From Physcomitrium patens (Eukaryota > Streptophyta > Bryopsida > Funariales > Funariaceae), in contig NC_037262.1 of NCBI RefSeq assembly GCF_000002425.4, forward strand, positions 7,872,998 through 7,936,997: 64,000 nucleotides of DNA, in the 5' to 3' direction. The notes beneath the pieces are model-generated. The model was not told where the DNA came from, did not search any database, and saw only the letters and a program-made list of their open reading frames with translations. Of the stretch, positions 45,918 through 58,021 are shown piece by piece. The position numbers and the translations under genes are program-made. How positions within the stretch are numbered: the stretch's first letter is position 1; each line of letters opens with the position of its first letter.

Positions 45918-47296
45918 CTAATGGGCTTGGCGACAATTTAAAATATGTGCCAATATGAAATATTTGAGATTCTTATGATCTATATATACTGTAATTAGAC
46001 TTGAAACGCCTTTTAGATAATGATGCCATTCTTGAAATGAATCCATAATTGTAAGAAATCCTTTTCCATAGATTTCATAGTTAATTTTGGCTCCTAAAAA
46101 TTTGATGGAATAGAAAGCTACTAAATAGAATTTGTCATTTGTTTCTATTTGTGATAATACTATACCCAAGGCAAAATTTGATGCATCTATTTCTGTAAAG
46201 ATTGCCTTAGAAAATTTGACTCTATATAAAGCTAGATAGAAATAAATTCCTTCTTCAAAGCAACCAATAATGCTTTGACTTCTTTATTCCACTCAAGTTT
46301 ATTTTTATGAGTCAAACGTATAAGTGGAGTTGCAACTTGAGAAAATTTCTTCATAAAGACTTAATAATTATTGACAAAGACTAAAAAGCATTATATATTT
46401 CTTATTATTCTTAGGATCTTTTTAACTATGATAGTTTGGACCTTCTTTGGATCTATCATAAGGCCTTCATTGAAAATAATGTATCTCAAAAAGTTAACTT
46501 GAGTAATATAGAATATATGTTTTTTCATCTTTACATATAATCTTGCATCTTTTAGTTTTTGTAATACATGATGAATATGAACTTTATGCTCTTTTGTATT
46601 CATAAAATGGATTAAAATGTTGTTTAAGTAATAGACAACAAAATTATCAAGAAACTCATAAAAGACATCATTCATTAGATGTTGGAAAGCAGCAAGTACA
46701 TTTGTGAGTCCAAAAGGCATTACATTATATTCAAAATGTCCATACCTAGTTCGGAAAATAATCTTCCATTCATCTCTTTCTTTAATGCGGACTAAGTTAT
46801 ATGTTCTTTATAGATCTATTTTTGTATAGATCTTTTTTTAATTTAGTTGATCAAGAAATCTTGAAATTAAAGGTAGAAGATACCTATTCTTAATGATAAT
46901 CTTGTTAAATCCTTGATAATCCACACACATCCATAGAAATCCGTCTTTTTTCTTCATAAATAAGATAAGAGTCTCAATTAGAGATTTAAAATGGCATATA
47001 AAGTTCTTAGCTAAATTTTTATTGAAGTACTCTTTGAATGTAACCAATTCATTTTGTGATAGGTTATAGATTGGTCCAAATAGTGGTTGAGTTCTTTCTT
47101 GAAGATCAATGGTATAATCATAAAGATGATGCTTTGGTAGAATATTTGCATTCTTCTTTTCAAAAACGTCCTGAAAATCTTGATACTGGCTAGGAATATC
47201 ACTTGATATCTTCTCACTATTAGCAATGGGCATGGCATATGTAGCAAAAGATGACCCTTCATTTGCAGCATGCATAAAAGCTCTCACACCTATCAA
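45918..47296 (-). pseudogene. RT and RNase H of the reverse family A element
   Basis: Frame 47296-46838: linker and RT fingers (DFQDVFEKKNANILPKHHLYDY, then the NLAKNFICHF region, then FLWMCVDYQGFNKI). Frame 46720-46391: palm (MPFGLTNVLAAFQHLMNDVF; the YxDD box reads YYLNN, with both Asp replaced) and thumb (VNFLRYIIFNEGLMIDPKKV). Frame 46169-45918: RNase H (GIVLSQIETNDKFYLVAFYS, then EIYGKGFLTIM, then VYIDHKNLKYF). Frame changes separate the three pieces. The altered YxDD box shows inactivation. Confidence 0.85.
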
Positions 47297-47399
47297 TAAG
47301 AGTTTGAATATACAAGACTTATGGATTTCTAATTACCTAGCAGGACCTTAAACTAAACTATAGAAAAAATCAAGATTGCAAGAAATTCAGTCTATCTGA

Positions 47400-47760
47400 G
47401 GGTTATATCTTTTTAACTATAATAATTCTAAAATGATTGGATTAGAAGAAGACTTAATTATATTGAATATTACCAAACTATTGTTACCACTAGTTGCTAC
47501 TTCTATAAGAATAGTTTCATGTGTAATATCCTTAGAAGATAATGAACGTCCATCTATTACTTCTACATGCACAAGTTTGATTTTCTTAATTAAAGATATA
47601 TCTTGTATTTTGACAAAGTCTTCATCTATAAAACAAGCTGAGGCTCTTGAATCCAAGAAGGCTAATACTTTGTTATTTTTCAGTCCTAAATAGACTTTTA
47701 TTATAAAACAAGATGAAGGATCAGAAGAGAGAATAGGACCTCCACTAGATGTTGCACATT
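47400..47760 (-). pseudogene. Protease of the reverse family A element
   Basis: Frame 47656-47417 starts MDSRASACFIDEDFVK. The catalytic DSGA is changed to DSRA. It continues LVHVEVIDGRSLSSKDITHE and IIKSSSNPIILELL, the second conserved region. It is otherwise close to 28860-29130. The Met is internal to the polyprotein. Confidence 0.8.
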
Positions 47761-49072
47761 ATTCCAGCTGCATGGTCCCTATTGTAGCTAAAGCAACTCA
47801 TTTTTCAAGACATTGTCTTCTTTGGCAATCATGCTTTTATTTTGTAATTGCGTTATTTCTTAAGAAAATGTTGAGCAGTATGTTTAGTTTATCTAAAATA
47901 TAAGCATAAGCCTTCTTAACATTGTCAACTCTTTTCCTGCTTTGTGAGGGATTTAAAATGTATCGTATCAATTTACATTGGTTCTGGTATTGATAAATAA
48001 GTTTCTGAAAACTTAAGAGCTACCATCATTATTTGATTTCTTCCACTCCAGTCATATCTTTGTTCTTGACGTCTTTTAAATAATTAATTATGACATGTAA
48101 TGGCTTAAGCAATAAATTATTCCAAAGATTTTATTTTTGTATTATCAATAATAAGTCTTTGACATTATCTTTCAACCCGTATCAAAATTGATTGATAACA
48201 ACTTTGAAATTCTAGTCCACGTCACAAGCAAGGTTTTGGAATTCAACAGCTGATATGATGGCTGATTGTGATTCTTGTCATAAAGATAAAAGCTTGGTCT
48301 TTGCTACTCTTTTTTGATTACTTTCTCCAAATATTGTCATAAATACTTCCAGAAATGAATTCAAATTATAAAGAAGTTATAAATCTTTTTCCATTAAATA
48401 TGCAAATCAAGAGAGAACACTTCTTGATAGAAGTGCACCTATAAATTTGACTTAGATAAATCCATGGAAATATTGGAAAAGATGCAATCTTAGATAAAGC
48501 TTGTCTTGTTGCAAAAATCTCAAAATTTTGATCTAGTTCTATTAAATTTTTCAAGAATACTAATCCTTGTCCTCATCATATTTATAGAAGCAAAACTCAC
48601 TGCATATGGTTGTGAGATCGATCTACTTACTTCCTTCAATTGTACAATTTCTTGCTGCAAACTTCGAATTTTTTCTATAGTCATAGGCATAGTACCTCCA
48701 TAATTCATGTTGGAAATACATGAAATTTCTACTCTTAGAGAATTGACAAGTTCATGAAGATGTGCAATAGTTGCGAACCTATTTTCACTTCTGCTAAGAG
48801 AAATATTGGTAATCTTTCTTTTTATAGAAAATTCAAATAAATTCAAAAAGTTAATTTAAAAGAGGGTAATCCGCAACCTTTAATAAAAATTTCCACAAAG
48901 AAGGGTAATCCACTCTCTTTAAGGAAAAGATCAATGTTAGAAAATAAGATTTTTTTTGTTTAAAAGTGAGTAGTCCGTAACCTTCAAAATACAATAATAG
49001 AAGTCGAATAATCTATTCACTTCTAAAACAAGACAAAAAAAAGTATGTTAAGACTCTTGCCAAATGTCAAAG
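47761..49072 (-). pseudogene. Gag of the reverse family A element
   Basis: Frame 48846-48520 (SIKRKITNISLSRSENRFAT, then MTIEKIRSLQQEIVQLKEVS, then INMMRTRISILEKFN) is the N-terminal part with a short coiled coil. Decayed central and zinc-knuckle parts run to 47761 (the 'tataagcataagccttct' block corresponds to the knuckle). It lies next to the 5' LTR; 49030-49072 would be leader and primer site, but no tRNA match was recognised. Confidence 0.7.
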
Positions 49073-49082
49073 ACATGAATCT

Positions 49083-49116
<34 letters not shown>

Positions 49117-49630
49117 TCAACACACTCTTGTATAATTGAAAGGAACTAAAAAATCATTCAAAGTTGATATAATATTGAATTAGAATGGCTATTGCCAAAA
49201 ACAAAAAGACTAGAAAGTCTTGAAATAAGACTAAAGACTAGAAAGGTATTGACAAGAGTGAAGAAGACTTCACTCTTGCCTTCTTGCCTCTATATATAAT
49301 CTTAACTAGGAGCTACATGGCGATGTCATATAGCACCTCCAAAACGTGTTGACTTTGCAAGACATATATCTTAACTTGCAAGGTAAGTTTTCTATATGTG
49401 TGCCACATAATTAGCTTATTCCGTAAGCTACTAATATGTGATTAACTTGTTGACCAAGTTTCTAACCTATCAATCAACTACAAATACATGTAAAGTCAAA
49501 GCAATGTCCATGTAGCTTCTAGGGAGCTTGGCTAAAAGGTCTTATGAAATTAATCTATTTTTATCTACTTTTACCTATTCCTACCTAATCATATAGATAT
49601 TTACTAGAATACTTATGTATGTCCGTGATA
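49073..49630 (-). repeat. 5' LTR of the reverse family A element
   Basis: Sense start TATCACGGACATACATAAG, sense end GTCTTTGACA; 558 bp including a poly-A tract (plus strand about 49084-49113) that is absent from the 3' LTR and probably expanded after insertion. Confidence 0.9.
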
Positions 49631-49635
49631 TCATA

Positions 49636-50880
49636 TCATCATTCTATTACTATCCATAAAGATCTGCTAAAAATATTTTGATATGTTTTGACACATATTT
49701 ATTTAATATTTATATTTGTGCAAATGAACAACCAAATCCATATTTATGTAGAGTATTGATTTGGAGCTAGTACAACACAAAAGATGATATTTGATCAGGA
49801 ATTTGACCTTCAATAGTATTTGTTAGCATAATCATTGAATAGAATTGGTAGTGATATCTTTTAATATATTATGTAAGAATCATTTTTAATAATATTTGTT
49901 CATATATAATGTAAGAAATATATTTTTTATTACAAAAAATGAAGGGATATTTTTAGTGTTTTAGAATACTTAAGAAGTACATTTGAATCTTTTTCTTTCA
50001 ACAAACATATATAATGAAGATGCAGCTATGCAATATGAAAGATTATAAGGTCATACTCCCATTGATATACTATTTAATACAATATAAGCCTTTAACTATC
50101 AGTTTGATTATATTAATGGCTCCAAAAAAAATTCCTTAACATATTTTTTTTTGTGAATCTATCTTTAATTTATCTAACTTATAAATATCTTTATCTCTTC
50201 CTATTAGATTGCACCTATAAGACCAATAGATTTTGTATACCTTTGATGCATGTCATAGGCATGACATCACTAAATTCTCTATTATTTTTTTCTTTTTATT
50301 TTTTGAAAAGAAGAAGTAGAAGCAAATTACATCTTGGATCTTGAAGAAAAACAACAAAAAAATTACTAATAGAACTTTATTGAAAAATTTTGTAACTAAA
50401 TACAAACTTCTACTCATGTCCATATTGCAAATTATCTTTTTCTCATTTATAAACCTACTATATATATGGCATATCAACAAGAACATTTTGGCACATTATA
50501 AATACAACTTTTCACATGGAAAATATGCTATTTTCTTGTAAGAATGGAACCAAATTATATGGAGTTGTATAATAAAGTCTATAACAATAATTAGAAAAGA
50601 TTCAGGATAAATCATGAGGTTGATCACTTGATTGTTGTAACTTAAATTTTTGCAACATAATTATCTTTGAAAGAGCACCTTATTACATCCTAGTCTTTGT
50701 TACATCTCTACTTTGGCAATATCAAAATTTTTCTAGTACAAAGCAATCACTTGGCATTAAAACAATAGTTTCAAGTATTGACACTTGATTTTTACAATAT
50801 TTATGATTAGATTATTATGTGCCTTAATTACCAAGAAAGAAAATTGAGAACAAATATTGGAAATGAAAATACTTGATTTG
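49636..50880. other. AT-rich spacer between family A and the unclassified repeat
   Basis: No gene recognised. Short frames at 50153-50541 on both strands are mutual shadows with hydrophobic low-complexity content. Parts may be the upstream portion of the repeat at 50881-51560. Confidence 0.4.
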
Positions 50881-51560
50881 GGCTCAATATTGGCAAGCAA
50901 TTTTATGGTCTAGTAGAGAAGAAGGTATTGCATTTTACATTATTGAAGGTCCATGCCTTATAGTCCAAGAAGACTAGAAAAGACATATTTTGGACATTTT
51001 ATTGTCTCATTTGGAATGCCTTGCTAACATATAATGCACATGTGTCTAGTAAGAGATGGTATATTACACATTCACAACTTCCATCTTTAATGACATCTTA
51101 ATCTTATGCCTCTTCTACCAATTATTCATCTTTATTTGACAAATGGAGTCCTTATAATCTTTTTGATTCTCACATTGCTTATTGATACCTATTCTAATTT
51201 GGATCCAAATTAATAGATTGCAACACAAGAAACACTAATCTAATTGGCATTGCAACGCTTTAGTACTCCAAAGAATCCAATTCCTAAATAGCCAAGAAGA
51301 TGTACTCTTAGAGCTTTAAATTGTATACAAACATCATTTATGCAACAAGATTCTTTATTGTTTGAAGTTATAGAGATTTGTGAGATTAAGTAAAGAAAAT
51401 ATAAGAGATGTGGTCAAGTTGGGCATAATGTTTGTAGTTATCCTAGTAGTTTTAGGATAGGCAACTCACATACGGAAGGAGTCCAAAATAATAGTTGAGT
51501 TGCGATTGGTAGCCAAGTAGAGAATATTAGCTAATTTATTTTCTAAAGCAAAAGAAAGAG
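50881..51560 (+). pseudogene. Unclassified transposon-like coding remnant (forward), partner of 36420-37100
   Basis: The reverse complement of 36420-37100 aligns across at least 600 bp: 'attattgaaggt' block, 'ctaatttgga(t)ccaaat' block, 'ttagagcttt(a)aattgtata' block, and the final 'attggtagccaagtagagaatattagctaatt' region. The best protein piece is RCGQVGHNVCSYPSSFR. Many stops. The family is not identified. Confidence 0.45.
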
Positions 51561-51839
51561 AGAGATGTACAAAATAAATAGACATATTATTAGCTAGTTG
51601 TCTAGAAGGAAGAGAGGTCATGTTGTGCATTGCAATATCAATCGGGAATGTAGGATCAACAATTCTCAAAAAAAATACTTAAAATAAGTAAATAAACTTT
51701 ATGCTAACAAGGATGTTTTTTCAACAAATTTCTAATCATGACATTAAAATGCTTCCATCTTCACACATGATGTCCATGTGTTAAGCCACCAACCCCTCGT
51801 ATGAAGATTGATTAGAACCCACCGACACCGTCACATTTT

Positions 51840-52400
51840 TCTCGAACCTCTCCTAGAAAGTCACAAACACAGCAAATTTCTTTTTCTTCCGACGAAGATG
51901 GTAAAATAGGGTTTGCCCAAGCTGGCCTTTCGTTTCCACTGGATGGCCACTGCGATAAATGAACCCCTCTGCTTCACAAGTTTTTCTCGAACCCAGCGCA
52001 ACAATCTCACTTTCCACACGTCCCTTTTCGAAGAATCCAGGCGCATTGACACTTGGTCTGGTTTCGCCGAGACTTTGAAAGCATGACCATGGTTCTTGCA
52101 TTAATCCTCCTCATCCTTCTATTCCTTCCAACGTGCTCCTCCTGACACGCGATGAAGGTGTCATCATGTAAGTTACTAGCTCCGTTCTGCACTTGCGACG
52201 TGAGAAGCACGTACTGGCGGTGCGCCGACAACCAGGGTCCACGAACTACGTCGACTCCCACCGCGCTCTGCGCTAGCACAGACCCACAGATCAGCTCCAC
52301 GGAAACTCGTTTCGCACGGCGGATTACCGACAGATTTGGAGTGCCGAACTAAAAGTCGATGACGAGCTCGATCAGTGCGGAACCGGGAGGCGTGTCGGTA
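51840..52400. other. GC-richer island, unassigned
   Basis: The composition shifts sharply to GC-rich with CpG (for example 52140-52330). Overlapping open frames exist on both strands (minus 52300-52007, plus 52152-52352), but none shows a domain that I recognise, and they overlap antisense. It could be a promoter, a UTR or exons of an unseen gene, or a non-coding RNA. Confidence 0.35.
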
Positions 52401-53745
52401 GAAAAGTCAATAGGGCACAAGAACTTTACAACAAAAGGGTAACAGAACATTCTTATATGATATTCTTTCATGTGGATAGAATAAAAACCATACTTCGGCA
52501 AAAACAAAGGGCTCAAGCACCACGTTGTTTGATTAGAGACCACCATTTCCTTTTTTTTTAATCTTCTAAGGGTTTTGTCGTAAAAAAAAAGAAGAGGGCA
52601 CAATTATCTAAATACACACGTGGTTTAGAACAAGTCAAGGAATTTTAGTTTTCAATTGTTGAAAAGGTGTGGTGTGTTCAAATGCATCTACGCTGGTCTG
52701 TAATGTAAAGAATAAGATTTATGAGAAAGTGGATATATTAATTAATTAATTAATAATTGGTCCTGCTTCTTATGTACTATAATTAATTAACTAATTAATT
52801 AATTAATTAAAAAATCTCCTTCCTGCATTGTCTTTGGGGTTATTGACATTTAATAATGTGAAAACTTGACATTGGGCAAAAGAAGACATGATACTTCATT
52901 TAATTACTTGATCAATGAAGAATAAGTAAATAAATAAAATTGGTGATTGTGGGAAAAAAATCTTAAGGAAGTTGTGCATTTATTTAAACTATCAACCAGA
53001 AATTGGTTCCTTTTGTATGTATGTGTGTATGCATGTGTAAAAAATATTAAATGATTGAGAGTTAATTGTTTACAGATTTAGGTTATCATTGAGATTATTT
53101 ATTTACATTATTTAGGTTACATTATTGAGATTTTATATAAATAGCTGGGTTTGGATCTAAAACAGAAAATAATATTGTTTTAGGAAACTTTAGCATATCA
53201 AAACAATCAATAATAAAAACAACACACTAGGACAAATCAGTAAAACCAAATGACCAAACATGTCTGTTCAAAATTCTGGATTATACATAAGAAACCACAA
53301 CAAAATGTGGGTATTGTCACCTTTTAAAGACTTTTTACAAAACAAAATTGTTAACCATTCAATTGTAGAGGATATATTAATTTGTGCATTATCATTTCAT
53401 GTCAGGAAAAATTAATAGCTTGCACAATATTTTAAATAAACATTATCTTCATTTTCATTTTTATTTCTCAACTTGTGCAATAAATTAATTTCATAAAATG
53501 CACAAATTCAGTATAGTTTAAAGTGGCAGCATCTGAATTCATGTGTTGTTTAACATTAAATTGATGGGTAAGTAAAACAATTGCTTGAAACCTCAAGTAA
53601 ACCTCTCAGTGATTATAATTTGCAAGTGTAGTAAAAAGTAAAAAGGTCGAAATGGATTCCCTTATTAGACCACTGCAGACACCAAATCAACATTAGATGA
53701 TCACTTTACATGTAAATGATCATTACTATATTAAAAGAAAAAGTG

Positions 53746-53778
<33 letters not shown>

Positions 53779-53999
53779 ATACCATGAAAACAACGTTAAT
53801 TTTGCACACTTCTGGGCAGAACATAATTGCCTCCATCGTAAACGAATCCTTGAGTAAAAAGAAAGACATATCCCACGCTCTGTGGGTACATTTCGTTGGA
53901 AGAAATATCAACCTATATGTATATGTGTGTGTGTGAATGACACTTGGCTTGACTTGACTATCCAGTCTAGATGTAAACTTCAGTCTGGACTCACGGTCA
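52401..53999. other. Intergenic, AT-rich with simple repeats
   Basis: No gene recognised. Two ATTAATTAATTA tracts at about 52737-52753 and 52781-52810 form an inverted repeat around a 28-bp loop. (TA)n(TG)n lies at 53746-53779, and a short GT tract near 53920. The small frames at 53697-53936 are microsatellite-driven. Confidence 0.5.
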
Positions 54000-54820
54000 A
54001 ATTTGCAGACATTAAACGATATGAAAGCGAAACGGACTGGGAATGTGACGACTGAGACGTGAATGGAATCTCAGAAGTAAAAAAGGAAAACGATGCAGAC
54101 GACGTTGACCAAGGATTAACCGCGACTCCGTGGAGCAGATCCAGGTGGAGAGAATCCCACAAACGGCACACACTATCCACACGGAGACGGCAGGCGGACA
54201 ATGGGTCGCTGCAAGAGCGGTTCCACCGAGGAGCGCGTTGTTTCCATTTCTGGGAGTAGCGAAGACGGCGCCAGCTGAGGGTGACACACACACACCCACA
54301 CTATGCCCTCCCACAAGGTTACCGCCACCTCAAGGAACATGCAGCGCCAGGTAAGCAGCTGAGCACGGCGGGTGGGGGTGGTGCGGGACTGGCTGGTGGG
54401 CTGCTGCGGCTGCCACTTCCACCTCCACCTCCTCCAAAAGCTGCCCCTGCAAGACCCGTTCCGCGGTGTGACTTCGCAGCTTTCAGGTCGTTGGGTTATG
54501 GGCGACATCACGGGTCCCCAGTGCACCTGGCAACATCCTGGTGTGCTCTGAAACTCCTACGCCAACACCATCCCCTCCAGGCGCTTGTTTTTGTGCTCTC
54601 TCGCTAGCCGTGGTCCCGCGCTGCAAGTCGTCGCCATGTGGCTCCGTATTGGGATGAGTCCAAACCACATGAAAATACCTGATTAGACAGACAAACACAC
54701 TCATACAAACACAGACACACAGAGCGCGCAGAGAGAGACAAACACTCACCGAGAGAGTCAGGCAGACACGCATTGACAGACACACAGACACACAGTGTAA
54801 AGCTTGCTTTTTCACCATTT
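54000..54820. other. GC-rich island with a candidate first exon
   Basis: High GC with frequent CpG, flanked by AT-rich DNA and ending in CA/GA-rich low complexity (54680-54800). On the plus strand, ATG at 54303 begins 16 codons that end exactly in CAG|GTAAGC at 54350/54351, a good donor site. I found no convincing next exon: the acceptor at 55456 (TAG|AGCC) gives a stop after three codons in the required phase. Several antisense frames overlap. Coding status is undecided. Confidence 0.3.
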
Positions 54821-55222
54821 GTTGTTGTTGTTCATGTTGTTACTTTGTTATTACTGTTTTCATACATCTTTTATACGTTCGCACAATAATCAATATACGT
54901 GTTGGAATTATATATGAACATTCTTTCTAAGCATGGATTTTGATTGTTTGTGTGTGTCTTTTGACTGAGTTTGGTTGAAGACACTATGCTGAAACAGGGT
55001 GCGTTTTCCTGGCCTCAGGAAAAAGTATTGAATTATTTTTTGGCTTTCAACAACCATTAATAAATCAATCTTGTAATTCTTTGAATACATGCGCAACGCT
55101 TTATAGTAATTTATCATCAATTACTGTGTAGTTACATAATACAACGATATGAACATTGATTCATATCATAATGAATCACAAATCTGATATAAAACTAGCA
55201 GATTTGCAACTTACCAATCTCA

Positions 55223-55255
<33 letters not shown>

Positions 55256-55770
55256 TGTATGTATTTTTAATTCCATTTTTCACTACGAATATTTGAAAAT
55301 AAAACTTGAGATTTCTTTTTCTAATTTTCTGTTTGAGTATCTCTGAACCCTAAAAACACTTCTTTTAAACTAAATTAAGTGAAAATCCGTTCTTTTCTTT
55401 TCTTTTTCTCTTCTTTTACAGTACAGTTAGTGTAATATCAACTTTGATTTCATGTAGAGCCAAAGCTAAACAAAGCTTTTATGGAAGGGTTTCGAAGGTG
55501 TCCGAGGAAGAGAGCTGAACCCAGACATTGTGACACGTAGAACAGCGACACGTAGGACTGTAAATGATCCTACCTGGCAGTTCCTGCAATATCCAGTTGG
55601 AGGAAGGGGGGTAGACTCCCTGATGCTCTAAATAAAGTTACATTCACACTGCAAACCCCAACAACCACGCCACTGGATAGACCATAGCTGCATATGTGGC
55701 ACGAATTATTTTTGCATGATAGTTACAAAGATAACAATGTTTTGGCTTCTATGAAACTTCGCAAACTATC

Positions 55771-55816
<46 letters not shown>

Positions 55817-57984
55817 CGTGTGTGTGGAGTGATGTAAAGGAATCCTATACTGGAAGAGGTAACTTGCATATAGTAAGTCGTTTTGGTGGGGATCTTTATG
55901 GTTGTTTGTCTTCAAGTATCAATTTAACTGTTTGATGGAATGGCGATTTAGAATTGTTTCAAACATTTAGATAACTTATTTCCGGTAAGAAATGCAGTCT
56001 TTGAGTGCTTGATTTAGGCTGTGATGCATATCTTAAACCCCAGCTAACGTTAAGCCATTTGCATAATACCAGCTTTGGTGCAATAAGTTTAGAATTATGA
56101 TAAACAAAGAAGATAGAAATTAATGGCATAACAAGGTTTTTCTCATTGGAAAATTTTGTACACAACTATTTCTATCAATTAAAGCACACTTTAGAATTTA
56201 CACGAGATAAAAGCGGCTGTTTTCTGCATCTTCAATATGAAATATTAATTGATTTTCATCAAAACAATGGGACGAGTTTCCTCTTCACGACAAAGAAACA
56301 AAGAAAAACAGTCATTCACATCGTTTTGATGGAATTTTAACTTGATAGAGAAATAAACATCCCCCCTCATCTATTTGGTTTTGCATGTTTCATTCCTTAC
56401 TTCTTTTGAACCGCTTTCTTTTTACTCTCTATTCTCGTCTGAAATGGCTCTAATAGAAATGCAGATTGTGTGTCTATCTTGCACCATCCAATGGAAACTT
56501 TCATCTTAAAAAGACCATTCCTCTTTAACAACACGCATTCCACGGCACCACGAAAACAGAGCCAGATGCGAAGAAGACGAAGACGTAGAAGAGGAAAGTG
56601 GGTAGTCCTCGGATGGGATGTCGAATCAATTGCACGCTAACTCAACGCTGTGAAGGATCCCAACACGAAAATGAACTTGTTTTCTACAGCACACACCCAC
56701 AACACAGATTAGAAATAATCTGCGTCTCCACATTTACATCAGCCCCATTTCGGAGACACTGACAGCAATAAATTCCAAAATGTCCCACCAGGAGCTCCAA
56801 ATTCATCCTCTTGCTCTCCAGTTTCTGAACATGGGACAGGAATTCCACCAGCTTATTTCGAAGGGTTGTCTTTGAACAATTTCCAGGAATTCATGTGAAA
56901 AGTTGCAATAATAAACACGGCGAAAGAGAGAGAGAGTCGGCCGCTGCCTTCAAAATTAGGGTTGTGGTGGTGCCAGTTGACAAAAAGAGACGACTGAGCG
57001 GGGCAGGCACTGGTCACCTGGAGACAAAAGCACCTACATCAATTCCTCGCTCTGCACCATTCTCCATCTGAATCTTTCTCCAGTTCGCTAACTATCATGA
57101 CTCATCAATGCCGCTGCAGGATGTGGGCACTACGCCCAGTTTCCCGCATTAGGATTCCACTTGCAGAAGCATCAGAGGTTTCGTCTCTCGATGCGGGTGC
57201 AAATTAGCTGATTTTTGTAAGTTAGGTGGTGGATTTGAACGGCGGGAGTGTGGCTTCAGACTCTTTGAATGTTTCTCTGCAACAAACGGCAGTGGAATGA
57301 TTCTTGCTTTCAAAACCGTTGGTCCGAAAAAATGCGCCACGGTGGGTAAATTCCAATTGGCGGATGGGTTTTCGCCATTATTTAATGACCCTTAAATTCT
57401 GCGTACATTATGCACGGTTTCATTTTGTTTTCTGATCAGTAAACCTACCATTTTAGTCCACATGTTTTATCTTAAATTTTTTGACACAAACGGGAGAAAC
57501 ATGTTGCTTAATTTAGGAACGATACTGTGTACAAACGTCCCAAGTACTAATACTCCAAAGTTAGTGCTTATTGAGGAAAGCTACGGTACAGACGTAATCC
57601 CCGAGTCCACACTTTCGATTCCCTAACTGGTGTGTACAATTATATTGCTGTCTGATGTTCTAATATGCCCCAAAATTTTCACTCCAAGTCTAGAACCAGT
57701 TACTACGTTGCCCATCCAAGATTTTTTCAATCTTTGAAAGCGGATTCTATGTTGTGTGGTTGTCATCACATTTTCATCACAGTGTTAATCCACACAATGC
57801 ATCCACAACCTAATCTAATAAGTAAGGATTTTACCCAATTTCATAGTCTAGATACTCAAAGTCAGTTAAAAAGATTACAAAGCACCAGTTCCAAAGTACA
57901 AGAAATCTATTTCTGACATTGGAATGAAATTTCAGCCTTGATTTGCCCTCTACAGTCATTTATTAGTACCCCTTGATGCCATGA

Positions 57985-58021
<37 letters not shown>

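Larger units (their letters stand above)
43545..49635 (-). mobile_element. Complete family A chromovirus (Ty3/Gypsy) with both LTRs and exact target duplication
   Basis: The element spans 43550-49630 and reads right to left: 5' LTR 49630-49073, gag, protease, RT, RNase H, integrase, chromodomain, 3' LTR 44088-43550. TCATA occurs at 43545-43549 and again at 49631-49635, a perfect 5-bp target-site duplication. Domain order is that of Gypsy chromoviruses. All genes are broken, so it is no longer autonomous. It is the best reference in the window for the other family A copies. Confidence 0.9.

Noticed and set aside
54173-54526. A 117-codon minus-strand frame in the GC-rich island.
   Set aside because: High GC lowers stop frequency; frames are open on both strands at once, no domain is recognisable and codon content is repeat-like (Trp, Arg, Pro-rich).
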